The notes below the pieces were generated by a model. It saw only the letters and a program-made list of their open reading frames with translations, was not told the origin of the DNA and made no database searches. Made by a program: the position numbers and the translations under genes. From assembly GCF_001273845.1 (NCBI RefSeq), contig NZ_JHBW01000068.1, positions 62,001 to 126,000 of the forward strand: a stretch of 64,000 nucleotides of DNA. The letters run 5' to 3'. Below, piece after piece: positions 27,581 through 37,700 of the stretch. Source of the stretch: Leucobacter musarum subsp. musarum. Its GTDB lineage: Bacteria; Actinomycetota; Actinomycetes; Actinomycetales; Microbacteriaceae. Each line of letters begins with the position of its first letter. Position 1 is the stretch's first letter.

Positions 27581-28473
27581 GCGTGCGCTCCCACGCTCGG
27601 TTCTGCTCCCGGGCCTGTGCCTGTGCCTGTGCCCCGGCCGCTGCGCACCGCGCTCCCGCGCAGTGGCACGACGAGCGGCCCGCCCGTCACCGGATCTTCG
27701 ATCACCATGTTCGGCAGGCCGTACACCTCGTGCACGCGCTCGCTCGTGATGACCTCGGCGGGGGAGCCCTCGGCCACGATCGCGCCGTCGCGCATCGCGA
27801 TGATGTGGCTCGCGTACCTGGCCGCATGGTTCAGGTCGTGCAGCACTGCCACGACGGTGCGCCCGTCAGCATTGAGTTCGGCGAACAGCTCCATGAGTTC
27901 GACCTGGTGGGCGACGTCGAGGAAGGTCGTCGGTTCGTCGAGCAGCAGCAGGTCGGTCTGTTGCGCGAGCACCATCGCCACCCACACACGCTGCCGCTGC
28001 CCGCCCGAGAGCGCGTCGACCGGGCGCGGTGCGAGATCGAGTGTGCCGGTGGCCTCGAGCGCCTCGTGCACGGCGCGCTCGTCGGCATCGGACCACTGCC
28101 GAATGAATTTCTGATGCGGAAACCGGCCGCGCGCCACGAGATCGGCCACGGTGATGCCGTCGGGAGCCGACGCGCTCTGCGGCAGCAGCCCGAGGCGCCG
28201 CGCAACTTCTTTCGCGGGGTACTCCGAGATCGCCCGCCCGTCGAGCACCACGCGGCCGCTGCTCGGAGCGAGCAGGCGCGAGAGACCGCGCAGCAGCGTG
28301 GATTTGCCGCAGGCGTTCGGGCCGAGAATTACGGTGAACGACCCTGGGAGGATCGCGACGCTGAGGTCGGTGACGATCGGGGTGCGGTCGTAGCCGAGCG
28401 TGATGGCGTCGGCCTTGAGGCGCGAGGAAGCGGGGCGCGACGAATCGGGGAGGGGCGGAGTGAAATCAGGCAC
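27577..28473 (-). CDS. Iron-siderophore ABC transporter ATP-binding protein (operon 2)
   Basis: 298 residues. Walker A GPNACGKS (51-58), ABC signature LSGGQRQR (155-162) and Walker B LLLLDEP (175-181) are intact. The QxFxxQW and THFLDVAHQ-like region are of the FepC/FecE type that powers FecCD permeases. Start: the GTG at 28473, overlapping the permease stop by 8 nt. The C-terminal tail is low-complexity (Thr/Gly repeats). Because operon 1 has no ATPase, this subunit may also energise the operon 1 permeases. Confidence 0.92.
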   Translation of the reverse strand: MPDFTPPLPDSSRPASSRLKADAITLGYDRTPIVTDLSVAILPGSFTVILGPNACGKSTLLRGLSRLLAPSSGRVVLDGRAISEYPAKEVARRLGLLPQSASAPDGITVADLVARGRFPHQKFIRQWSDADERAVHEALEATGTLDLAPRPVDALSGGQRQRVWVAMVLAQQTDLLLLDEPTTFLDVAHQVELMELFAELNADGRTVVAVLHDLNHAARYASHIIAMRDGAIVAEGSPAEVITSERVHEVYGLPNMVIEDPVTGGPLVVPLRGSAVRSGRGTGTGTGPGAEPSVGAHA

Positions 28474-29530
28474 GGCGGCGAATCTCCAGAATGATCATGA
28501 GGACGAGGTAGGCGCCGCCGACCGACACGGTGACGACGCCGACGGGCAGCGCGACCGGCAGCACGTGCTGTGCGACGAGGTCGGAGCCGAGGAGCAGCAG
28601 GGCGCCGATGAGCGCCGACGCGGTGAGCGACAGGTATGGGGTGCCGGTAAGGCGCCGGGCGATCTGGGGTGCCGCGAGGGCGACGAACGCGACCGGACCG
28701 GCGACCGTGGTCGCCGCCGCGACGAGAGCGACGCCGATGACGAGTGCGGCGGTGCGCACCGTATTCGGGCGCACCCCCGACGCCGCCGCCATGTCGTCGC
28801 CGAGATCGAGTTGCCGCAGTTGGGGAGTGAGCAGCGCAGCGGCGGCCACGAACGGCACCGCGGCGAGCACCGCGCCCGCGAGGGGTGGGGCGGTGACTCC
28901 GTTGAGCGATCCGGCGCCCCACGACGACGCGAACATCGCGGTCTCGAGTTCGATCTGCAGCAGCATCCACGTATTGATCGAAGCGAGGATCGCCGAGACG
29001 CCGATGCCCACCACGATCAAGCGGAAGCCCTGGACCCCGCCCCGGAGCGACAGTGTCCAGACGATCGCGGCCGTGGCGATGCCGCCGACGAGTGCACCGA
29101 CGGTGAGCGCGGGCCAGCCGCTCGACACGAACACGAGCGCGAGCAGCATGCCGGTGAACGCGCCGTTCGAGAGGCCAAGAATGTCGGGGCTCGCGAGCGG
29201 ATTGCGCGTGACGGTCTGGAAGAGCGCGCCGGCGATCGCGAGCAGCGCGCCCATCGTGATCGCGGCGAGGGCGCGAGGCAACCGCCACTCAAGCACGACG
29301 GTGCGCTCGAGCGGGCTGCCGCCGCCGAACAGCGTGCGCACGACGTCGGCGGGAGCGACCGCGAACGTGCCGAGGCCGAGTGCGAGCACGAGCAGTACCG
29401 CGATGACTCCCACCGCGAGCGCGCCCACGACGAGACCGCGTGTGCGCACCGTCGCCGCGAATGGCCCGGCCTGCAGCACGATGCGGCGGTATCCGATGTC
29501 GATCGAACGGTCGTGCCTTGCCCCGCTCAC
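28466..29530 (-). CDS. Siderophore ABC transporter permease, FecCD family (operon 2, second permease)
   Basis: 354 residues with the FecCD signature RNPLASPDILGLSNGA and about nine or ten hydrophobic segments. It starts at a GTG (29530) in a GTGA overlap with the upstream permease stop. It forms the heterodimeric channel of operon 2 with the permease encoded just upstream. Confidence 0.92.
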   Translation of the reverse strand: MSGARHDRSIDIGYRRIVLQAGPFAATVRTRGLVVGALAVGVIAVLLVLALGLGTFAVAPADVVRTLFGGGSPLERTVVLEWRLPRALAAITMGALLAIAGALFQTVTRNPLASPDILGLSNGAFTGMLLALVFVSSGWPALTVGALVGGIATAAIVWTLSLRGGVQGFRLIVVGIGVSAILASINTWMLLQIELETAMFASSWGAGSLNGVTAPPLAGAVLAAVPFVAAAALLTPQLRQLDLGDDMAAASGVRPNTVRTAALVIGVALVAAATTVAGPVAFVALAAPQIARRLTGTPYLSLTASALIGALLLLGSDLVAQHVLPVALPVGVVTVSVGGAYLVLMIILEIRRRA

Positions 29531-30606
29531 AGTGCGCTCGCGTTTCTGCGGCGCGCGAGTGCGATCAGCACGGGTGCACCGATCACGGCGGTCACGATGC
29601 CGACGGGCACCTCCGCCGGAGCAATGATGATGCGTCCGAGCACGTCGGCGAAGAGCACGAGCACCGGTGCCAGCAGGGCTGAGAGTGGCACGATGATGCG
29701 CTGGTCGACGCCGAAGGTCCAGCGCACGATGTGCGGCACCATGAGCCCGACGAACGCGATGGGACCGGCGAGCGCCGTGGCGGCACCGGCGAGCAGCGTG
29801 ACGGCTGCGATGACGCCGATGCGAATCGCCGTGACATTCGCGCCCTGCGACTTCGCGACGTCGTCGCCGAGCGCGAGCGCGTTGAGTCCCGGGGTGAGCA
29901 GCAGAGCGAGCAGGAGCCCGACGACGATGAATGGCGCAATCGGGCCCGAGACGTCGAAGCCGCGACCGAGCAGCGATCCCGCATTCCAGCTGCGCATCTG
30001 GTCGAACGCATCAGGGTTGCTGAGGGTCATGCCCGTGGTGATTCCCGAGAACACCGCGCCGAGTGCGACCCCTGCGAGCGTGAGACGAATCGGATCGGCC
30101 GCGCCCCGTCCCGAGGAACCGATGAGGTAGACCGACACCGTGACCACGAGTGCGCCGAAGAACGCGAGCCAGACGAATGAGGCGGCGCCCTGCAGCCCGA
30201 GGAACGCGACGCCGATCGCCACGGCAAGCGCGGCGCCCGCGTTGACTCCGAGAATGCCGGGATCGGCGAGCGGGTTGCGGGTGAACGCCTGGATCAGCGC
30301 GCCGGCGACGCCGAGCGCGGCGCCCGCGAGCACGCCGGCAACTGTGCGCGGAACGCGGAGCGTGAACACGACGTATGAGGTTTCGGTCGTGCCGTCACCC
30401 CGCAGGGCCTCGAGTACCGTTCGTGGTGAGAGGGCATTCGCGCCGACGGCCAGCGAGAGCACGACCGCCAGCGCGAGGGCGGCGAGCAGCGCGATCGCGC
30501 CCCACGCCGCTCGCGAGGAATACCGGGAGGTCGTCGGTCGTCGGTCGGGAGCTGGTCGGTGGTGGATCGTGCCGGTGCGGTCGCCCACCGAACTGCGGCG
30601 GATCAC
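29527..30606 (-). CDS. Siderophore ABC transporter permease, FecCD family (operon 2, first permease)
   Basis: 359 residues, FecCD signature RNPLADPGILGVNAGA, preceded by a basic, Pro-rich cytoplasmic tail. It starts at a GTG (30606) in a GTGA overlap with the binding-protein stop, which argues for translational coupling throughout the operon. Partner of the second permease immediately downstream. Confidence 0.92.
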   Translation of the reverse strand: MIRRSSVGDRTGTIHHRPAPDRRPTTSRYSSRAAWGAIALLAALALAVVLSLAVGANALSPRTVLEALRGDGTTETSYVVFTLRVPRTVAGVLAGAALGVAGALIQAFTRNPLADPGILGVNAGAALAVAIGVAFLGLQGAASFVWLAFFGALVVTVSVYLIGSSGRGAADPIRLTLAGVALGAVFSGITTGMTLSNPDAFDQMRSWNAGSLLGRGFDVSGPIAPFIVVGLLLALLLTPGLNALALGDDVAKSQGANVTAIRIGVIAAVTLLAGAATALAGPIAFVGLMVPHIVRWTFGVDQRIIVPLSALLAPVLVLFADVLGRIIIAPAEVPVGIVTAVIGAPVLIALARRRNASAL

Positions 30607-31550
30607 TGTGCCGCGGCGAGGAACTTCTCGATGTCATCGAGCACGACCTGCGCGCCCTTCGGGCCGACGCCCGCGACCCAGGTGCTGGTGTCGACGAGGG
30701 TGACCGACGGGAACGCGTCGGCGTTTTCAGTGATGGCGCCGGGAATGGTCGACTGGTCGTCGACGTCGGCCGTGGTGACGAAGACCTCATCGGCCGCGGC
30801 GTCGACGATGTTCTCGGGGGAGATGTCGGCCTGCAACCCGTCTTCCCATTCCCGGTCGGGAATCATGTAGCCGGCGCACTCGATGAGGCTGCCGGCGAAC
30901 GATACAGGGCCATACAGGCTGAGCGTGGTCTCGTCGCGCGGGCGCACGATCTGCGCGGTGGCGCCGTCGACGTCGTACTCGTCGCCGATCGCGGTGCAGC
31001 GGGTGTCGACGTCGTCGATGAGCGCGGTGACCTCGGCCTGCTGGCCGAGCGCCTCGCCGATGAGCTCGGCGTTGTCGCGCCAGGGATCCGCCTGGGTGCC
31101 GATGAAGACGGTGGGGGCGATGCTCTCGAGCTGGTCGTACAGGCTTGAATGCCGTGATTCGGTGCCGAGAATGAGGTCGGGCTGCAGCGCGGCGATGGCC
31201 TCGAGGTTGGGTTCGGGCACGGTGCCGACCGGCTCGACGCCGTCGACGCCCAGGTACTCCGGAACGCCGGCCACGTTGCTGGCGACTGCAGCGCCGACGG
31301 GAGTGACGCCAAGTGCGACGGCGGTATCGAGCTCGAGCGGTTCGAGGGTGACGACGCGTTGCGGGGCGTCGGGCACCTCGGTGGTGCCGCGAGCGTGTGT
31401 GATCGCGTGTGTTCCGGCGGCGGTGTCGGATGCGTCCCCCGCACCCGATGCATCGGCGTTTCCGGAAGCGGCGCAACCGGAGACGAGCAGAACGGCGGCA
31501 GCGGCTGCGGCGGTGACGGCGGCAGCGCGGCGCGTACGAATCGAGGGCAT
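30603..31550 (-). CDS. Iron-siderophore substrate-binding lipoprotein (operon 2)
   Basis: 315 residues from the ATG at 31550. Signal peptide with Ala-rich core and lipobox LVSGC (Cys26). FecB-type body: APQRVVTLEP, LQPDLILGTESRHSSLYDQL, and two extra Cys in the C-terminal lobe (DTRCTAIGD, IECAGYM) that could form a disulphide. First gene of iron operon 2. The ligand is probably a ferric siderophore, but a haem or cobalamin ligand cannot be excluded from sequence alone. The region upstream shows only a half iron box (CCCTAAC near 31602-31608), so I do not call an operator. Confidence 0.9.
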   Translation of the reverse strand: MPSIRTRRAAAVTAAAAAAVLLVSGCAASGNADASGAGDASDTAAGTHAITHARGTTEVPDAPQRVVTLEPLELDTAVALGVTPVGAAVASNVAGVPEYLGVDGVEPVGTVPEPNLEAIAALQPDLILGTESRHSSLYDQLESIAPTVFIGTQADPWRDNAELIGEALGQQAEVTALIDDVDTRCTAIGDEYDVDGATAQIVRPRDETTLSLYGPVSFAGSLIECAGYMIPDREWEDGLQADISPENIVDAAADEVFVTTADVDDQSTIPGAITENADAFPSVTLVDTSTWVAGVGPKGAQVVLDDIEKFLAAAQ

Positions 31551-31785
31551 GAAGAGGCCTTTCGGTCGAGACGTGCGCCGTTCCCCCGGCGCACCGATCC
31601 GACCCTAACAAAGATCAGATGAAGGCGCGAAGTGAAGTGTGCGCGATTCGTCAGACGACATTTTCGTGAACACGGTGCAGAACGGAACGGCGTCCCACTA
31701 GTGTTAGATCGTTCTGCATGTAACTCTCCGAGTCCGAGGCGCCTGCCTGGGGACGGCCTTGGAGCACTGGAGGGGTGTCACAAGG

Positions 31786-34700
31786 GTGGGTAGTACAGGC
31801 GTGCGCGGAAAGCGCATACTCGCAGGTTCGGCAGTGGTCGCGTTGGTCGGAGGGGCGCTCATCGCGAGTGCCGCGGCCGGCAACAGTGCTCCGCAGACGC
31901 AGGTCGTCTCGTTCGCGTACTCGGCGACTGCGCAGTCGTGGGTCGTACCGGCCGGGGTGACGTCGATCGACGTCGAGATCCGCGGCGGCGAGGGCGGCAA
32001 TGGCGGCAAAGATGCCACGCCCGCTCCCGATATCGGTACGTTTCGCGGACTGGTGACCGGCACCGTTGACGTCGTGCCGGGCTCGACACTGACCGTCGTT
32101 CCCGGCCAGGGCGGCGCGACCGGCGCCAGCACCACGAACGCGTCGACGGCCGCCGCGGTCGGCGGCAACAACCCCCTCGACGGCTACAACGGTGGCCGCG
32201 GCGGCAACGCAGGATCGCGTGGTTCGTCAGGGCAGGGTGGTGCCGGTGGCGCTGCCAGTGTGCTGCGTATCGGCGACATCGACATCGTCGCCGGTGGTGG
32301 CGGCGGCAACGGCGGCTCGGGCCAGTACGCACCGACGCGCGGGCGTGCTGCGGACAGCGTCTTCGTCGCGCGCACGGTCGACCCGACCTCCACCGACGGG
32401 CAGGGCGGGCAGAATGCCGCAGACGCCTGCGCGGCGTCGACCTGCAACAACGACGACGGCGGCGGCGGCGGCGCGGGCGGCGGCGGCGCGATCGGCGGCA
32501 AGCACGGAGCGATCGAGTTCGGTGCCGGCACCTCGAACGAGTGGTTCGGGTACGGCGGCTCGCTCGGACAGAACTCCACGGCGTCGCAGCCGGGACTCAC
32601 GGAGTCCATCGAGTACGTCGCATCGAACTCGGCGAACGGCTCGATCAAGATCTCGTACACGACCGGCACTGCGAGTGCGCCGACGGCGCCGCAGGCCGTC
32701 GCCGGCTCGGGCAGCGCCGCGCTCAGCTGGACGGCTCCGACCAGCGTTGGTCAGGGGCCGCTCGAAGGCTACGCCGTGCGCGTCACCCCCGTTGGCGGCA
32801 CTGCATGGACCGAGCCGATCCTCACCGGGTCGACCGACACCGTCGTCACCGTGCCCGGCCTGACGAACGGCACTGCCTACCGGTTCGAGGTCGCAGCGGT
32901 GACCCCGGCCGGCATCGGCACGTACTCGACGCTCTCGAATACGGTCACGCCGCTCGCGGTTCCGTCGGCGCCGCGCATCGAGCAGCTCGAAGCGCGGGAT
33001 GGCGGGCTCGCTGTCACGTTCGCGGCTCCCGAGTCGGGTGCTGCGGCGACCGGCTACCAGTACCGCGTCGACGGCGGTTCGTGGGTGCAGCTCGACACCA
33101 CGGCACGCCCCGCGGTGATCTCAGGGTTGACCAACGGCGTCTCGGCGCGCATCGAGATCCGCGCGACGAGCGCTGTCGGCATCGGCGAGACGAGTGACCC
33201 GGCCACGGCGACGCCGCGTGCGGTGCCGGGTGCGCCCACGGTCACGAGTGCCGCAGTCGAGGGCGGCTCCGCGGCGATCGCGTTCACCGAAGGATTCGAC
33301 GGAGGCACGGCGATCACCGACTACCAGGTGCGCGTCGACGGCGGCATGTGGGCATCGACGGGATCGACGACCAGCCCGGTCGCGGTGGCGGGCATTGCGG
33401 CAGGATCGCAGGCCTCGATCGAGCTTCGCGCCGTCAATGCTGCGGGCCCCGGTGCGGCTTCCTCACCCATCATCGTCAGCGCGCCCGGTGTGCCGGCAGC
33501 GCTGATCGATGCCGCCGCCGAACGCCGTGACGGCTCGATCGTCGTGTCATGGCAACTCGGAGCCTCGGGTGGTGCACCCATCACCTCGGTCGAGTACTCG
33601 CTCGACGAGGGAGCGCGCTGGGAGACGTTCTCGCCGAGCGCGCCGCAGAGCATCAGCGGTCTTGAAAATGGCACCGAGCAGCGCATTCTGCTGCGCGCGG
33701 TCAACGCGATCGGGGCGAGCGAAGCAGTCGAGGTGACGGCCGCTCCGGCCGGAGTGCCCGGTGCCCCCGCCATCACCCGCGTGCGTGACACCGGTACGGG
33801 TGAGCTTGAACTCGCGTTCGCGGCGCCCGCCTCGAACGGCGGCGCACCGATCACCGCATACGACTACACCACCGATGGTGGGCTCACCTGGCGCGCACTC
33901 GGCGCGACCGAGTCGCCCGCAGAACTGACCGAGTCGAGCTCGGGGGCAACGCTCGACGCCGACGTCGAATACACCTTCGTCATCCGTGCGGTGAACGAGG
34001 TCGGTTCCGGCCCCGCTTCGGCCGGTGCTACGCGCAACGGGCCGGTTCCCGTCGCGCTTCCAGGGGCTCCGGTGATCGATCAGGTCGTGTCGCGACCCGG
34101 AGCGGTGCAGGTCGACTTCACGCCCGCCGATCGCGGCAGCGTGCCCGTTGACTACTACGAGTACTCACTCGATTCGGGGGCGACCTGGCAGCGCACGCCG
34201 AGCCTGACCCCCAGCTTCGTCATCACCGAACTCGCGGATGGTGTCGCCGTGGACGTGCGGGTGCGCGCGGTGAATTCGCAGGGCGAGGGCGCTCCGTCTG
34301 CCGCAGTGTCGGCGACGCCGGCATCCGCGCCGAGCGCCCCCGACCTCACCCGCGTGGCGCGGGCGAACGGGTCGCTCTCGGTCGACTTCTCGGTCGCAAA
34401 TGACGGGGGATCGACCGTGACCGCGATCGAGGCCAGCGTCGACGGCGGCGCGACGTGGCACGGGGTGGAGGTCGTGGCCGGATCATTCACGATCAGCGGG
34501 CTCGAGAACGGCACGGCCTACACGGTGCAAGCGCGCGCCGTGAACGCGGCGGGCACCAGCAGTGCGTCGAATGTGCTCACTGCAGCGCCGGCATCGGCAC
34601 CGCCCGCACCGGCCGTGACGCTCGTTCCGGGCGATGGCACCGTCGGCGTCCACGCGGAGTTCTCAGGCGACGGCGGTGCGCCACTCACCGCCATTGAGTA

Positions 34701-37700
34701 CTCGATCGACGGCGGGCAGACCTGGATCGATACGCGCAGTCTGTCAGGTGAAGCACTGATCACCGGCCTGCCGAACGGCACTCCCGTGACCGTCGCGGTG
34801 CGCGCGGTCAACGCGATCGGCGCGGGCGATGCGGCCATGCGCACGTCGACGCCGCGCACGGTGCCCGGGGCACCCCGCAACGTGTCGGTGGTTGGCGGAT
34901 CCGCAACGGCCACCGTGCGCTGGGAGGCCCCGGAGTTCGATGGCGGAAGCCCGATCACCGACTACACGGTCACGATCACCTCGGCCGATGGCAGTGCCGC
35001 GCAGCACCGCGGTATTGCGAACACGGGGCCGTTCACCGTCACCGCGCTCACCAATGGCGAGACCTACACGGTCTCCGTGACCGCGACAAATGCGGCGGGC
35101 GCCGGCCCGGAGTCGTCACCGCGCCCCGCCGTCACGCCGCTCGCCCGCGCCGCCGCACCGACCATCGCCCTCGCGGCGCGCGGTGACGGTCTCCTGCGTC
35201 TGACGTTGACCGCGGGGAGTGGCAACGGCCAGACGATCACCGGGTACGAGTACACCGTCGACGGTGGCACCACGTGGCAGGCGTCGCCCGGTATCGGTAC
35301 GTCGAAGACGATCTCAGGGCTCACGAACGGCACCGCCACCTCGGTGCAGATGCGCGCCCTGACCATCGCCGGCGCCGGCGCAGCGTCAAACACGGTGACA
35401 GCGACCCCGTACGGATACCCGAAGGTGCCCACCGGCATCTCCGTCGCTCCCGGAACGAACAGCGCCGTCGTGAGCTGGCAACCTGCCGACTTGAACGGCA
35501 ACGCGATTTCGAACTACTTCGCAACGGCCTTCAACGCGGTCTCGGGCGGAGCGACCGTGCAGACCTGCTCCTCCGCGAACACGAGCTGCACGATCTCGGG
35601 TCTGACGAACGGCACCACGTACTACGTCTCGCTGCAGACCGAGGCGACGCAGACCGGAGTGACCGACAAGCTCTACTCCGAGCGCTCGAACCCGCGCGTC
35701 GCCGTCACGCCCGCGGTCGCGGGCACGGCGCCGACCTTCGGCGCGGTGACGCGCACGGCGAACGGGTTCCAGGTGCCGATCACGAACTTCGCTTCGACCG
35801 CGCAGTACGCGGTGACCGCGAGCGGCGACGTGTCGGGTACGGTCGACGCGAGCGGTCTGCTCACGGTCACCGGCGTTGCCTCCGGCACTCCCGCCTCGGT
35901 CGAAGTGCGGGTCACGCGCTCAGGGGCGCTCGATGCGACGGCGACGGTGCAGGGCACCGCACTCGACGCGGGTATCGCCCCAGTCTTCGGGGAAGTCGTG
36001 CGTCTCGCAGACGGTTTCGAAGCCGCGATCACCAACCTCGACGCGGGAGCGACGTACACGGTGACGTGGCCGGGTTCCGATGCATCGATCAACGCGCGCA
36101 TCGACAACGGGAAGTTGCGCGTCACCGGATTGCAGCCGGGCGTCTCTCTCGAGGTGACTCTGGGCGTGGCGAAGTCGGGAGCCACTCCGGCTTCGAGCCG
36201 GTTGACCGGCACCGCCCTCGACGCGGGGATCGCGCCCACGTTCGGTGATCCCGAGCGCACCGTCGACGGGTTCAGCGCCGTGATCAGCGACTTCGACGCC
36301 GCCGCCCGCTACGACCTCGAACTGGTCGGGCTGCCGAGCGGCGCCGCAGCCGTGCTCGACGGCGACACCGTCGTGGTCACCGGACTCGCACCTGACGCCT
36401 CGGCGACCGTGCCCGTCACCGTGCACCGAGACGGTGCGGTTGCCGCCCGCGCAGATCTCTCGGGCCGGTCGCTGGCGACGGGAGTCGCTCCGACGTTCGG
36501 CTCCGTCACGCGAACAGATGACGGTTTCTCCGTCGACATCGAGAACTTCGACGCCGACGCCGTGTACACCGTGCTGCCGACCGTGCTCAGCCCGCAGGCG
36601 GAGGTGATTCTGAACGGAGCGACGCTCACCGTTCGCGGGCTCGACGCTGGTGCGCAGGGCAGTGCCGTCGTCACCGTGTCGCGCGCCGGTTCGACCGATG
36701 CTCTTGCGACGGCGACCGGCTCGGCGCTCGAGGCGGCGCCCGAGGTACGTTTCGGGCCTGAGACGCGCACCGTGGACGGGTACGTGGTCACGCTCGAAGA
36801 TCTCGACCCCCGGGTTCACTACGTCGTCTCGTTCACTGATGCGCCAGAAGGTGCTCGGGTCGTATTCGACGCCGAGACCGGCACGGTGACGGTGACCGGG
36901 CTTCCGGCGGGCGCAACCGCGACGGTGCTGATCGAAGCGAACCAGGCCGATCACGCGGTCGGAAGCGAGACGTTCACGGCGTCGGCGCTGTCGACCGGCA
37001 GTGCGCCGCAGTTCGGTGAGGTCGTGCGCACTATCGATGGCTTTACCGTCGAGGTGACCAACTTCGTCGACGCCGGCAGCTATGCCTTCGACACGACGGC
37101 GCTCGACGCCGCGGTTCGGGTGGTGCGGAACGGGTCGGTCATCACCGTCACCGGTCTGCAGCCTGGGGAACGCCTCACAGTGCCCGTCAGCGTGCAGCTC
37201 GCAGGTTCGACGGAGGCGACGGCGTCGGTGACCGGCGTCGCGCTGCTCGCGGGGATCTCGCCCGAGTTCGGTGCCGCAGTGCGCACGCCGGACGGCTACA
37301 CGGTCGAAATCACGAACTTCGACGCGGCGGCCAGCTACGCCGTCGATGACGCGCAGCTGCCCGATGGGGTGCACGCAGCACTCGACGGTTCGCAGCTGTC
37401 GGTCACGGGCCTCGCCGCGGGCGAAGGCGCGGAGATCGCCGTCACCGTCGAGCTCTCGGGCTCCGCGCCGGCCACGGCGTCAGTGACGGGGGCCGCGCTG
37501 CTCGCAGGCATCGCCCCCGAGTTCGGCACTGCGGTGCGCACGCCCGACGGCTACACGGCGCAGATCAGCAACTTCGACGCCGACGCCCAGTACCGGGTCG
37601 ACGCCGTCGAGGGTGTCGAAGGAGTGTCGGCGCGACTGGACGGTTCGCTGCTCATTGTCAGTGGCCTACAGGCGGGCGCAACGGCAGACGTTGCCGTTGC

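Noticed and set aside
28400-30130. 576-codon plus-strand frame
   Set aside because: Antisense shadow of two well-supported FecCD permease genes with low-complexity Arg/Asp/Glu composition.
31598-31616. Iron box in front of iron operon 2
   Set aside because: Only one half-site (CCCTAAC) is recognisable; the other half does not match.
32200-32520. Gly-rich GGxGG repeats as a CRISPR or DNA satellite
   Set aside because: They are in-frame codons of the Gly-rich domain without regular spacers.
35920-37374. 484-codon minus-strand frame
   Set aside because: Shadow of the repeat region of the surface protein; Arg/His-rich, no domain.
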